The position numbers and the translations under genes are program-made. Shown in pieces: positions 42,167 to 50,346 of a stretch of 55,466 nt of DNA. The notes beneath the pieces were generated by a model that had not been told where the DNA came from, ran no database searches, and saw only the letters and a list, made by a program, of their open reading frames with translations. The stretch covers positions 1-55,466 of the forward strand of contig JALNWE010000013.1 in assembly GCA_023231065.1 (NCBI GenBank), read 5' to 3'. Source of the stretch: Bacteroidales bacterium (GTDB lineage Bacteria; Bacteroidota; Bacteroidia; Bacteroidales; FEN-979). Every line of letters begins with the position of its first letter. Within the stretch, counting starts at the first letter, position 1.

Positions 42167-42741
42167 GTGGCCCCTTTCCCCAGTACGATTTGTTCTATGA
42201 TCTCCGGGTAGTACCGGTATTCAAGCTGATGGATTTTTCCGGCCAGGGTTTCAGGAGTATCTTCCGGGACAACGGGGCAGCGGGACTGGAAGATAATCTG
42301 TCCTTCATCATAGGTTTCATTTACATAATGGATGGTTATACCGGATGAGGTATCGCCCGAATTTATCACAGCCTGGTGTACCCGCGTTCCATACATACCC
42401 TTCCCTCCATATCCCGGAAGGAGGGCGGGATGTATGTTGATGATCTTACCCTGGAAAGTTTTCAGGATATTTTCAGGGATAAGCCAGAGGAAACCGGCCA
42501 GGATAATATGAGTAATATTCCGGGCCAATAGAATATCCAATATATAATTGGTCTCATAAAAATCTTTCCGGCTGAAAACCAGCGAAGGAATATTCAGCTT
42601 CTGTGATCTTTCCAGGACGTAGGCCTGGGGATTATTTGATAAAACAAGATCGATGCTGACATCCGGGTGCCCCCTGAAATAGTCGGCAATCCGTTGTACA
42701 TTCGATCCGTTTCCCGAAGCAAAAAGTGCAAGATGGGCCAT
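42154..42741 (-). CDS. purN: Phosphoribosylglycinamide formyltransferase (GAR transformylase)
   Basis: This 195-residue enzyme moves a formyl group from 10-formyl-tetrahydrofolate to GAR, the third step of purine synthesis. It begins MAHLALFASGNGSNVQRIADYF (GAR-binding loop). ILAGFLWLIPENIL, IINIHPALLPGYGGKGMYG (catalytic Asn and His) and GITIHYVNETYDEGQIIFQ (catalytic Asp) follow. I set the start at 42741 because a TATTTTTG box on the minus strand (42760-42767) would start transcription near 42753, downstream of the other possible ATG at 42762. The last residues (ATGDR) and the stop lie in a heptamer repeat, so the C-terminal end may vary between strains. Confidence 0.95.
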   Translation of the reverse strand: MAHLALFASGNGSNVQRIADYFRGHPDVSIDLVLSNNPQAYVLERSQKLNIPSLVFSRKDFYETNYILDILLARNITHIILAGFLWLIPENILKTFQGKIINIHPALLPGYGGKGMYGTRVHQAVINSGDTSSGITIHYVNETYDEGQIIFQSRCPVVPEDTPETLAGKIHQLEYRYYPEIIEQIVLGKGATGDR

Positions 42742-42759
42742 GAATATAATGTTAACAAA

Positions 42760-42767
42760 CAAAAATA
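42760..42767 (-). promoter_or_regulatory. -7 promoter element of purN
   Basis: On the minus strand the sequence reads TATTTTTG, a perfect TAnnTTTG box, about 19 bases before the ATG at 42741. No good -33 element is visible. Confidence 0.4.
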
Positions 42768-42988
42768 CAAAAGTTTAAACGGATCAGCGAACCTAACGAA
42801 AAATTAAGTATGTTATTGAAAACGAGGGGAAAGTAACCGCCAGTGATATAAAATGGAAAGATACAGGTTTTGTAAACATCACATTTTGAGTAGTCTGATT
42901 TTTGTAACTGTTAAAAAATCATAAATTGTTTGTGGAAAAGAAGAATATTCTTTTCTTTGCAATCCGTTTAACCAAAAAAGAAATTAAC

Positions 42989-43225
42989 ATGTCTGACATT
43001 GCAGCAAAAGTAAAAGCTATCATCGTTGATAAGCTTGGTGTTGATGAAAGTGAAGTTACTCCAGAAGCTAGCTTTACCAATGATTTAGGAGCTGACTCTC
43101 TCGATACAGTGGAATTGATCATGGAATTTGAAAAAGAATTCGATATTGCAATTCCGGATGATCAGGCCGAAAAGATCAGCACAGTTGGAGAAGCTATTGC
43201 TTACATTGAGAATAACACCAAATAA
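42989..43225 (+). CDS. acpP: Acyl carrier protein
   Basis: This 78-residue acidic protein carries growing fatty acyl chains as thioesters. Ser37 in GADSLDTVELIM accepts 4'-phosphopantetheine. Helix 1 (IAAKVKAIIVDKLGV), FTNDLGADSL and EKEFDIAIPDDQAEKI are all standard. The ATG at 42989 (MSDIAAK) is chosen since the upstream in-frame residues are not ACP-like. fabF follows 119 bp later. An imperfect AAGAATATTCTT palindrome lies in the leader near 42950. Confidence 0.97.
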   Translation: MSDIAAKVKAIIVDKLGVDESEVTPEASFTNDLGADSLDTVELIMEFEKEFDIAIPDDQAEKISTVGEAIAYIENNTK

Positions 43226-43288
43226 GGTACTCATTAACACTGACAGGCCTATTGTGGTTGTTACTCCCTGGCATTTGTAATGAATTGA

Positions 43289-43309
43289 AACCCCGCGCTT
43301 AGCGGGGTT
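43289..43309 (+). terminator. GC-rich hairpin between acpP and fabF
   Basis: An 8-bp stem AACCCCGC / GCGGGGTT with a 5-base loop (43297-43301) lies between the two genes. No T-tract follows, so it may weaken rather than stop transcription, and could help keep acpP expression above fabF, or act as an RNA stabiliser for the acpP message. Confidence 0.55.
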
Positions 43310-43344
43310 CTCCTTTAACACGTGAACCCTTAAAAGTTATAACC

Positions 43345-44595
43345 GTGGAATTAAGACGAGTTGTCGTGACCGGCCTTGGGGCGCTCACACCCATTGGAAA
43401 TTCCGTTCCGGATTACTGGAACAGTTTGATTCAGGGAGTTAGCGGCGCAGGTCCAATTACCCGTTTTGACGCTTCGAAGTTTAAAACGCATTTTGCCTGT
43501 GAGGTAAAGAATTTCAATCCCGAAAATTATTTTGACCGGAAGGAGGTACGAAAGTACGACCGCTGTTCACATTTTGGTATTGTTTGCGCCGATGAAGCTG
43601 TCAGGGATGCCGGGTTTGATCTTTCTGTTATCAACCGTGATCGTGTTGGCGTTATCTGGGCTTCCGGAATAGGAGGGCTGGAAACATTCTTTTCAGAGGT
43701 AATAGCTTTTGGAGCGGGTGATGGGACGCCAAGGTTCAACCCGTTTTTCATTCCCAAGATGATCTCGGATATTACCGCCGGCCATATTTCCATTAAATAT
43801 GGTTTCAGGGGCCCCAACTTTGCCACGGTATCCGCTTGTGCCTCTTCGGCCAATGCATTGGTGGATGCTTTTAATTATATTCGTCTCGGGAAGGCGGAAA
43901 TATTCGTTGCCGGTGGTTCAGAAGCTGCCATCAATCAGGCGGGGCTTGGAGGGTTTAATTCTATGCACGCGGTTTCAACCCGGAATGATGATCCACCGAC
44001 CGGTTCCCGGCCATTCGATAAAGACCGGGATGGATTTGTGATGGGCGAAGGGGCCGGAGCATTGATTCTTGAAGAACTGGAACACGCGAAAGCCCGTGGC
44101 GCAAAAATTTATGCTGAAATCATAGGCGGAGGGTTATCTGCAGATGCCTATCACATGACTGCTACCCATCCCGAAGGCGTAGGCGCTATTTTATCAATGC
44201 GCAATGCGCTGGATGATGCCGGAATCCCCCTTGAAGCTATTGATCATATCAATACCCACGGGACTTCGACACCGGTTGGCGATATAGCAGAAGCAAAGGC
44301 CATTGTCAGTCTGTTTGGCAACCATGCCTATGCTATGAATATCAATTCGACAAAATCAATGACCGGGCATTTACTGGGCGCTACCGGGGCCATCGAAGCT
44401 ATCGCGACCTTATTAGCTGTTAAAAACGATATAGTCCCACCCACCATCAACCATTTTACCGATGATCCTGAAATTGCCCCACTCAATTTCACTTTTAACA
44501 AAGCCCAGAAACGCGTCGTAAATTATGCCCTGAGCAATACCTTTGGATTTGGGGGTCATAATGCTACTGTTGTCTTTACGAAATTTAAGGCATAA
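43345..44595 (+). CDS. fabF: 3-oxoacyl-ACP synthase II
   Basis: This 416-residue condensing enzyme extends acyl-ACP with malonyl-ACP in fatty acid synthesis. The catalytic triad is Cys165 (VSACASSANAL), His305 (NTHGTSTPVGD) and His342 (KSMTGHLLGA). The C-terminal gate FGFGGHNATVVF is present. The GTG at 43345 is taken as the start because MELRRVVVTGLGALTPIGN gives the usual N-terminus. It follows acpP in the normal Bacteroidota order acpP-fabF-rnc, and rnc begins 5 bp after its stop. Confidence 0.96.
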   Translation: MELRRVVVTGLGALTPIGNSVPDYWNSLIQGVSGAGPITRFDASKFKTHFACEVKNFNPENYFDRKEVRKYDRCSHFGIVCADEAVRDAGFDLSVINRDRVGVIWASGIGGLETFFSEVIAFGAGDGTPRFNPFFIPKMISDITAGHISIKYGFRGPNFATVSACASSANALVDAFNYIRLGKAEIFVAGGSEAAINQAGLGGFNSMHAVSTRNDDPPTGSRPFDKDRDGFVMGEGAGALILEELEHAKARGAKIYAEIIGGGLSADAYHMTATHPEGVGAILSMRNALDDAGIPLEAIDHINTHGTSTPVGDIAEAKAIVSLFGNHAYAMNINSTKSMTGHLLGATGAIEAIATLLAVKNDIVPPTINHFTDDPEIAPLNFTFNKAQKRVVNYALSNTFGFGGHNATVVFTKFKA

Positions 44596-44599
44596 ATAG

Positions 44600-45340
44600 T
44601 TGAGGTTCAGACCTTACAAACCGGATTCTGCGGGGATTTCATCCGACAGGAAATTAAAAAATGCAATAAAAAGTATCCTCGGGTACAAACCAGGAAATAT
44701 TTTTCTGTATCACCTTGCATTCCTCCATAAGTCGGCCACACAGGAAACCCTTAACGGGATGAAGGTCAACAACGAGCGGCTGGAGTTTCTGGGCGATGCC
44801 ATTCTGGATGCCATCACAGCCGATTATCTTTTCAAGACTTTTCCGACAAAGGACGAAGGGTTCCTGACCGAAATGCGGTCGAAAATGGTCAGCCGGACTA
44901 CCCTGAACAAGCTTTCCCAGAAAATGGGGATCGATCAGCTGATCCTGTTGGATGGTTCAACGCCCGGCGCATTCAGGTCATACCGGGGCGATGCTTTCGA
45001 GGCCTTGATCGGCGCCATTTATTTGGATAAAGGTTACGATTTTACCAGGAAGATCATTTTCGAACGCGTTATCCATCATTATTTTAATATGGATGATCTG
45101 GTGAATCAGGAAGTCAATTTCAAAAGCAAGATCATCGAATGGGCCCAGCGCGAAAAAAAACAAACCCGTTTCAATGTTGTTGAAGAAGTAGGGACAGGCT
45201 ATAAAAAACAATACATTGTAGAACTTCTTCTTGAAGGGGAAGCCCTTTCCCGGGGCCAGGATTATTCTATAAAAGGAGCAGAACAAAGTGCGGCAGAAAA
45301 AGCCTGGCAAAAAATAAATAACGAAACCGTTGAACTTTGA
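44600..45340 (+). CDS. rnc: Ribonuclease III
   Basis: This 246-residue enzyme cleaves double-stranded RNA in rRNA and mRNA processing. The RNase III signature is NNERLEFLGDAILD (about residues 55-70), with the second catalytic acidic pair in YRGDAFEALIGAIYLDKGY. The C-terminal dsRNA-binding domain (FKSKIIEWAQREKK, QDYSIKGAEQSAAEKAW) is present. The start is a TTG at 44600, five bases after the fabF stop; the next in-frame ATG is some 50 residues in and would cut into the catalytic domain. An alternative start just inside fabF cannot be ruled out. Confidence 0.95.
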   Translation: MRFRPYKPDSAGISSDRKLKNAIKSILGYKPGNIFLYHLAFLHKSATQETLNGMKVNNERLEFLGDAILDAITADYLFKTFPTKDEGFLTEMRSKMVSRTTLNKLSQKMGIDQLILLDGSTPGAFRSYRGDAFEALIGAIYLDKGYDFTRKIIFERVIHHYFNMDDLVNQEVNFKSKIIEWAQREKKQTRFNVVEEVGTGYKKQYIVELLLEGEALSRGQDYSIKGAEQSAAEKAWQKINNETVEL

Positions 45341-45360
45341 TCAGAGAATGGTTAACTTTG
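45330..45360 (+). promoter_or_regulatory. Promoter at the end of rnc for the IPExxxVDY-type gene
   Basis: TTG (45330-45332), a 20-base spacer and TAACTTTG (45353-45360) fit the consensus well. The start would be near 45367, 19 bases before the ATG at 45386. The element overlaps the last codons of rnc. Confidence 0.5.
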
Positions 45361-45385
45361 TTTTGATTAAACAAAGCGCCATTGT

Positions 45386-45865
45386 ATGGCAAAGAAAATT
45401 TCATCCGGCACACAGTCTGAACCAACCTTTTATAACCTGTTTGGCATTTCATGCCATCTGAAAGATTACCGTTTATCTTATCTTTTGAACCGGAGCCTGG
45501 ACCTGGAATTCACCAAGATGGATGATTTCCAGGGATTCTCCTTCTATTTTTGCCGGCATGAAGAGTGTTTCAACGCTTATTATTTATTGGCCAACCGTAC
45601 GCCAGAATCAATCCTGCTTCCCGAATTAAAGCAAACAGATTTTATTTTACTGGTCGAGGGGCCCTTTAAAAAGATCCAGAAAGAGAGGTTGCTTGAAAAT
45701 ATTAAATCCATTCCCAACGTATTGACTTCGTTTGAGATTCGTTTTTCAACCATAAAAAATTATGAAGCCATTCTTACCGATCTTGAAATTCATTATATGA
45801 ATATTATTAAAGATTCAAAACTGAAATATTCACTCACTAAAAAACAGGAGGAACCACTATGTTAG
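45386..45865 (+). CDS. IPExxxVDY-type protein
   Basis: This 159-residue protein matches the small Bacteroidota family that is usually encoded after rnc. Supporting blocks are the N-terminal TFYNLFGISCHLKDYRLSYLLNRSL, a central FSFYFCRHEECFNAYYLLANR, and PELKQTDFILLVEG (the variant of the name-giving PE-xxx-DY block). The C-terminal part is helical and acidic/basic. It is probably cytosolic and its function is unknown. It has its own promoter inside rnc, and its stop overlaps the next start by 7 bp. Confidence 0.75.
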   Translation: MAKKISSGTQSEPTFYNLFGISCHLKDYRLSYLLNRSLDLEFTKMDDFQGFSFYFCRHEECFNAYYLLANRTPESILLPELKQTDFILLVEGPFKKIQKERLLENIKSIPNVLTSFEIRFSTIKNYEAILTDLEIHYMNIIKDSKLKYSLTKKQEEPLC

Positions 45866-46224
45866 AAGATTTAAAAAAATCGATTGACAAAGGGCTGGAA
45901 TATGCCACTACGACCCGGGATAAAATCACCCAGGCAGCCAAAGAAATGGCCAAGGAAAACAAACTGAATAAGGATGAAGCAAAAAAATTGCTGGATCATT
46001 GGTTACAAAAATCGGAGGAAGCCCGTAAAAACCTCGAAACCGATGTACAACACCTTATCCAGACATCCCTAAAAAAAATGAACATACCGACACAGGAAGA
46101 AATAAAAACATTGGAGGGGCGTATAAAAAAGCTGGAATCACTTCATAAAGCCCCGGCAAAATCAAAGATTGCCCCAAAAGTGGTGAAAACCAGCAAAACC
46201 CCAATTGCTAAGACGAAAATGTAA
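45859..46224 (+). CDS. Phasin-like coiled-coil protein
   Basis: This 121-residue lysine-rich protein has two amphipathic helices: LKKSIDKGLEYATTTRDKITQAAKEMAKENK and DHWLQKSEEARKNLETDVQHLIQ, each given here as short blocks. A third helix, EIKTLEGRIKKLESL, is a PhaF/PhaI-like coiled coil. It ends in an Ala/Lys/Pro tail (KTSKTPIAKTKM). Phasin-like proteins coat storage granules or act as regulators. No PHA synthase is visible here, so this is more likely a general scaffolding or UbiB-linked protein. The start overlaps the previous stop by 7 bp and the UbiB-like gene begins 5 bp after its stop. Confidence 0.6.
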   Translation: MLEDLKKSIDKGLEYATTTRDKITQAAKEMAKENKLNKDEAKKLLDHWLQKSEEARKNLETDVQHLIQTSLKKMNIPTQEEIKTLEGRIKKLESLHKAPAKSKIAPKVVKTSKTPIAKTKM

Positions 46225-46229
46225 GATCC

Positions 46230-47879
46230 GTGAAAATCTCTAAAATTGGTTTAGCCGTTAATGAAATAGGAAGGGCGCGGGAAATTGCATCCATCGTCGT
46301 CAAATATGGATTAAGCGAATGGGTATCTAACTCGGGTTTCGGAAAGTTTTTCGTTTCCAAAAAACGTCTTGCCCGTATTGAAAGGTTCAATCAATGGGAA
46401 CGGATCCGTATGGCGCTTGAGGAGCTTGGGCCGACATTTATTAAATTCGGACAAATCCTGGCTGACCGTCCTGACATCATTCCTGAGGAATTACGCGAAG
46501 AACTTAAAAAGTTGCAGGACGAGGCCCAGCCAATGGCTGACGAGTTGGCGATCAAGGAAATAGAAAAAGAGCTGGGGCGCCCCATCGGAGAAATATTCCG
46601 CGAATTCGACAAGAACCGCCTGGCATCGGCATCGATTGCCCAGACTTACCGGGCCGTGCTGTTAAACGGGGAGGAAGTCTGCGTAAAGATCCAGCGACCG
46701 GCCATTGCTAAAAAAATCGAGCTGGACCTTCACCTGATGACATTCTTCACTACCCGCGCGCAAAAAACCAACCCCGAAATGGAAGCGATTAACCTGACTG
46801 GGGTTGTGAAGGAATTCGGAAATACGATCAAACTGGAATTAGATTTCCGGCACGAAGCGGCTAGTATCATCCGGTTTGGCCATTGTTTCGAAAATGATCC
46901 CGATATCAAGGTTCCCAAAGTATATATGCAATATACTTCCCAGCGTATACTGGTTGAGGAATTTATCAATGGGATCAAGGTCAGCGATCTGGAAAACCTG
47001 CTGAAAACCGGGAATAATCCTGAAATCCTTGCACACAATGCTGTTCGTCTGGTATTTGACCAGATTTTCACCCATGGATACTTCCATGCCGATCCCCATC
47101 CCGGAAATCTTTTCGTACTTGACGGGAATGTTCTTTCGTTCATTGATTTCGGGATGATGGGTTCGTTGCGGCAGGAGCATCTGCTGTTTCTTGGGAAATA
47201 TGTTCTTGGTTATCTTGACCGTGATGCCCATGCCATTGCAGAAGCGTTGCTTCTGATTTCAGGTAAACGCAATTTTGCCCGTTTCAAAGACATGGAATTT
47301 CAGATCAGCGATTTACTGGCCCAGTACAAGTATCTGAGTATCGATGAAATGGATTTCGGGAAGATCATGAATGAATCGGTTGATATTCTGGTCCATTATG
47401 GCCTTCGGATCCCCCCCAGTATCTATCTTCTGGGAAAAGCGCTGATGGCCATCGAACGGGTTGCTGTTGTTTTAAACCCCAACATCGACTTCGCCCGCGA
47501 AATGCAGCCCTATGCCATTGATCTCCTGGCCAAGCAATACGATCCAAAACTGATTGCCAAAGAGATATTTGAGTCGCTCAAAAGCTATTATAAACTGGTT
47601 AAAGAAATTCCTGCCGATCTGAATGAAATTATATATCGGCTGAAAGAAGGCCGGTTCAAAACGCAGATCGAACTCAGGGGATTGGAACCCCTTGTGGAAC
47701 ATATTGACAGTTCAAGCAACCGGGTTGCCATCGCCATTGTTCTGGCAGCGCTGATCATCGGGGCTTCCATTCTTTCGCAGTGGGAACAGGTTCGCTGGGT
47801 CGGGACCATTGTTTTCACCCTGGCCGGGATATTGGGATTCTGGCTGGTGATAAAACTGTTAAGAAGGAACAAGTTTTAG
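46230..47879 (+). CDS. ABC1/UbiB/AarF-family kinase-like protein
   Basis: This 549-residue protein has the ABC1/ADCK fold. KFGQILADRPDIIPEEL is the KxGQ motif near the start. ASASIAQTYRAVLLNGEEVCVKIQRP is the AxAS-nucleotide-binding segment, followed by HADPHPGNLFV and FIDFGMMG (catalytic and metal-binding blocks). Two hydrophobic segments near the C-terminus (VAIAIVLAALIIGASI and IVFTLAGILGFWLVIKLL) anchor it in the inner membrane. Known members support ubiquinone or menaquinone lipid handling, and most are atypical ATPases. The start is the GTG at 46230, with the preceding phasin-like gene 5 bp away and thus probably co-transcribed. Confidence 0.9.
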   Translation: MKISKIGLAVNEIGRAREIASIVVKYGLSEWVSNSGFGKFFVSKKRLARIERFNQWERIRMALEELGPTFIKFGQILADRPDIIPEELREELKKLQDEAQPMADELAIKEIEKELGRPIGEIFREFDKNRLASASIAQTYRAVLLNGEEVCVKIQRPAIAKKIELDLHLMTFFTTRAQKTNPEMEAINLTGVVKEFGNTIKLELDFRHEAASIIRFGHCFENDPDIKVPKVYMQYTSQRILVEEFINGIKVSDLENLLKTGNNPEILAHNAVRLVFDQIFTHGYFHADPHPGNLFVLDGNVLSFIDFGMMGSLRQEHLLFLGKYVLGYLDRDAHAIAEALLLISGKRNFARFKDMEFQISDLLAQYKYLSIDEMDFGKIMNESVDILVHYGLRIPPSIYLLGKALMAIERVAVVLNPNIDFAREMQPYAIDLLAKQYDPKLIAKEIFESLKSYYKLVKEIPADLNEIIYRLKEGRFKTQIELRGLEPLVEHIDSSSNRVAIAIVLAALIIGASILSQWEQVRWVGTIVFTLAGILGFWLVIKLLRRNKF

Positions 47880-47911
47880 GAATAAAAAGGGCCGCTTTGC
47901 CAGTCTGATAA

Positions 47912-48931
47912 TCAGATTGTTCCTGAAAATTGCCGGAGGAACCTCATGTCATTTTCAAAAAACAGGCGGAGATCCTTGATCTGGTATTTTAACATGGTGA
48001 TGCGTTCGATACCCATACCAAAAGCAAAGCCCGTATAAACGTTACTATCTATTCCGCAATTGTCAAGGACGTTCGGATCCACCATGCCACATCCCAGAAT
48101 TTCAACCCATCCGGTATATTTACAGATATTACATCCCACGCCACCGCAAATGTTACAACTTACATCCATTTCCCCGGAAGGTTCAGTGAACGGGAAATAG
48201 GATGGGCGTAAACGGATCTGCGTATTTTCGCCGAACATCTCCCTGGCAAAATAAAGAAGGGTTTGTTTCAGATCGGCAAAGGATACGTTCTTATCGATAT
48301 ACAACCCTTCCACCTGATGAAAAATACAATGCGCCCTAGCCGAAATGGCTTCATTTCGGAAAACCCGGCCAGGAAATATCATCCGGATAGGAGGCTGGGT
48401 TTTTTCCATTGTCCGGATCTGGACCGAGGAAGTATGAGTCCGTAAAAGGATTTCCGGATCACGGGCAATAAAAAAGGTGTCCTGCATATCGCGGGCCGGA
48501 TGTTCGGGAGGGAAATTCAGGGCGGAAAAATTATGCCAGTCATCTTCAATTTCCGGTCCGACAGCCACCGTATATCCAAGGTGCGAAAAAATTTCAATGA
48601 TCTGGTTTCTCACGATCGATAAAGGATGCCTCGTCCCGGGTTCAAGGGTTACCGGACGGGTCAGATCCGATACCTTATCTGCTTTGTTCTCAATGCTTTC
48701 AAAACCGGCTTTCAGCGTGTCAATCTTCCCCTGGACCTGGTTTTTCAGTTCGTTCAGCAATTGACCCACTTCGCGTTTCTTTTCTGGAGGGACTGAACGG
48801 AAATCATCAAACAACGCTGAAACCGATCCCTTTTTGCTCAGGTACTTCAAACGAAGTTGCTCCACCTCCTCCAGGCTCTCAGCCGAAATTTCACTAATCT
48901 CCCCAAGGAGTTTATGAATCTTATCAATCAC
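47912..48931 (-). CDS. pheS: Phenylalanine-tRNA ligase alpha subunit
   Basis: This 339-residue protein is the catalytic subunit of PheRS. An N-terminal coiled coil (about residues 1-85) is followed by the class II core. The motifs are GTRHPLSIVRNQIIEIF with GYTVAVGPEIEDDWHNF, motif 2 FRNEAISARAHCIFHQVEGLYID, and motif 3 FGMGIERITMLKY. CNICGGVGCNICKYTGWVEILGCGMV supplies the metal-like cysteines typical of bacterial PheS. pheT is not adjacent. It lies downstream of the cyclophilin gene, and the two are separated by 40 bp holding a heptamer repeat. Confidence 0.97.
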   Translation of the reverse strand: MIDKIHKLLGEISEISAESLEEVEQLRLKYLSKKGSVSALFDDFRSVPPEKKREVGQLLNELKNQVQGKIDTLKAGFESIENKADKVSDLTRPVTLEPGTRHPLSIVRNQIIEIFSHLGYTVAVGPEIEDDWHNFSALNFPPEHPARDMQDTFFIARDPEILLRTHTSSVQIRTMEKTQPPIRMIFPGRVFRNEAISARAHCIFHQVEGLYIDKNVSFADLKQTLLYFAREMFGENTQIRLRPSYFPFTEPSGEMDVSCNICGGVGCNICKYTGWVEILGCGMVDPNVLDNCGIDSNVYTGFAFGMGIERITMLKYQIKDLRLFFENDMRFLRQFSGTI

Positions 48932-48947
48932 GTGTTACTGGTAATTT

Positions 48948-48970
48948 GTCAATAGTCAATTGTCAATGGT
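48948..48970. repeat. 7-bp tandem repeat array between ppiA and pheS
   Basis: Three heptamers in register, GTCAATA, GTCAATT, GTCAATG, followed by GTC, with a GTAATTT before them that may be an older unit. The array fills most of the 40-bp gap between the two minus-strand genes. Confidence 0.7.
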
Positions 48971-48971
48971 C

Positions 48972-49622
48972 TTATTCTACTATTTTAACCGTCATTTTAA
49001 TATCGGTGATGGGCCTGTCATGGCTGTCTTTCTGAACGGCTGCAATTTTATCAATTACATCCAGGCCATTGGTGATTTCACCAAAAACGGTATACTGGCC
49101 ATCAAGAAAGGGAGTTCCGCCCACGGTTTCATAGATTTTTTTCTGCTCGGCCGTATAGTTGGCCCCTAATTGGGCTGAAGGGACTTTTTTGCCCTGAACA
49201 ATATAAAATTGAGAACCTGAGGAAGCTTTAGCGGGGTTAACCTGGTCTCCCTGACGGGCTGCAGACAGCGCTCCTTTTTTATGAATGAAATCTTTGTTGA
49301 ACTCGGCTGGAACGGTATAACCGGGGCCACCCGCTCCAAGCTGCTGTCCGGGTTTTGCATTTTTCGAATCGGGATCACCGCCCTGGATCATGAATCCGCT
49401 GATGATGCGGTGGAAAAGCAAACCGTTATAAAACCCGGAGTTGACAAGTTTTACGAAATTATCACGGTGTTTTGGCGTTTCGTTGTATAAAATACCGGTC
49501 ATATCGCCCAAATCGGTATGGATAACAAATTTTACCACTTTTTGCTGATTTTTAGTTTGAGACATTAAAGAGAGATTAGCACCAATGATGATAGCAAATA
49601 CCATCAAAATGACTTTTTTCAT
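48972..49622 (-). CDS. Cyclophilin-type peptidyl-prolyl cis-trans isomerase, exported
   Basis: This 216-residue protein has a signal peptide (VILMVFAIIIGANLSLMSQ) and a cyclophilin core. LYNETPKHRDNFVKLVNSGFYNG, FHRIISGFMIQGGDP (catalytic Arg, Phe and Met), GGPGYTVPAEF, GALSAARQGD and GSQFYIVQG are the conserved blocks. FGEITNGLDVIDKIA ends it. It speeds proline isomerisation in proteins folding in the periplasm. The TAAATTTG box on the minus strand (49649-49656) gives a leader of about 20 bases. pheS follows on the same strand. Confidence 0.93.
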   Translation of the reverse strand: MKKVILMVFAIIIGANLSLMSQTKNQQKVVKFVIHTDLGDMTGILYNETPKHRDNFVKLVNSGFYNGLLFHRIISGFMIQGGDPDSKNAKPGQQLGAGGPGYTVPAEFNKDFIHKKGALSAARQGDQVNPAKASSGSQFYIVQGKKVPSAQLGANYTAEQKKIYETVGGTPFLDGQYTVFGEITNGLDVIDKIAAVQKDSHDRPITDIKMTVKIVE

Positions 49623-49648
49623 GGCTGATAATGTTTAAAATGGAATGG

Positions 49649-49656
49649 CAAATTTA
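49649..49656 (-). promoter_or_regulatory. -7 promoter element of the cyclophilin gene
   Basis: On the minus strand the sequence reads TAAATTTG, a perfect TAnnTTTG box about 27 bases before the ATG at 49622. No good -33 element is seen. Confidence 0.4.
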
Positions 49657-49677
49657 CAGAAAAAAATCATACGGGGT

Positions 49678-50265
49678 TTATCTGGCAGATGGCTTTTGAT
49701 TTTTTTCGAGATAGCATCGCCGGCACAGGGGTTCGTAAGATTCGGTCTCACCTAACATGACCAGGTGGTCGTCTTTTACCAGACGATGCGTATATTGGGC
49801 CAGATCGCCACATTGCATGCAGATCGCGTGAACTTTTGTAACATCTTCGGCAATGGCCATCAGGGAGGGCATGGGGCCAAAGGGATTTCCCAGGTAGTCC
49901 ATATCGAGACCGGCTATGATCACCCTGATCCCGCTGCAGGCAAGGGTGTGACAAACCGACGGCAGCTCATTGTCAAAAAACTGGGCTTCATCGATCCCGA
50001 CCACATCCACATCGTTAGTCAACAAGAGGATCTCGGAAGCTGACTGTACCGGCGTGGACTGAATGAGGTTGGCATCGTGCGAAACGACATTCTGTTCATC
50101 GTACCGGGTATCGATCACGGGTTTGTATATTTCTACCTTTTGTTTTGCAATCCTGGCCCGCTTTAGCCGGCGGATCAGTTCTTCGGTTTTTCCCGAAAAC
50201 ATCGATCCGCATATTACTTCAATCCATCCTAATCGGTTAACCGGTTTATTTTTTTCAATCTGCAT
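49678..50265 (-). CDS. tdk: Thymidine kinase
   Basis: This 195-residue enzyme phosphorylates thymidine with ATP. The P-loop is GSMFSGKTEELIRRL (about residues 20-34), with DANLIQ and VVGIDEAQFFDNEL (catalytic Glu and Walker B-like block) next. The zinc-binding cysteines are CMQCGDLAQYTHR and LCRRCYLEK. The structure is typical of the tetrameric type II bacterial kinases. It diverges from the hypothetical gene at 50347, with a TATTTTTG box on the minus strand at 50307-50314. Confidence 0.96.
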   Translation of the reverse strand: MQIEKNKPVNRLGWIEVICGSMFSGKTEELIRRLKRARIAKQKVEIYKPVIDTRYDEQNVVSHDANLIQSTPVQSASEILLLTNDVDVVGIDEAQFFDNELPSVCHTLACSGIRVIIAGLDMDYLGNPFGPMPSLMAIAEDVTKVHAICMQCGDLAQYTHRLVKDDHLVMLGETESYEPLCRRCYLEKNQKPSAR

Positions 50266-50306
50266 GGGATCATCGATGTTTTGTATCTTTATGCCTTAAA
50301 TCATGA

Positions 50307-50314
50307 CAAAAATA
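50307..50314 (-). promoter_or_regulatory. -7 promoter element of tdk
   Basis: On the minus strand the sequence reads TATTTTTG, a perfect TAnnTTTG box. The start would be near 50300, about 35 bases before the ATG at 50265. No convincing -33 element is visible. Confidence 0.4.
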
Positions 50315-50346
50315 CAAATTTCCACCTTTCGGAAAAATAACCCATC

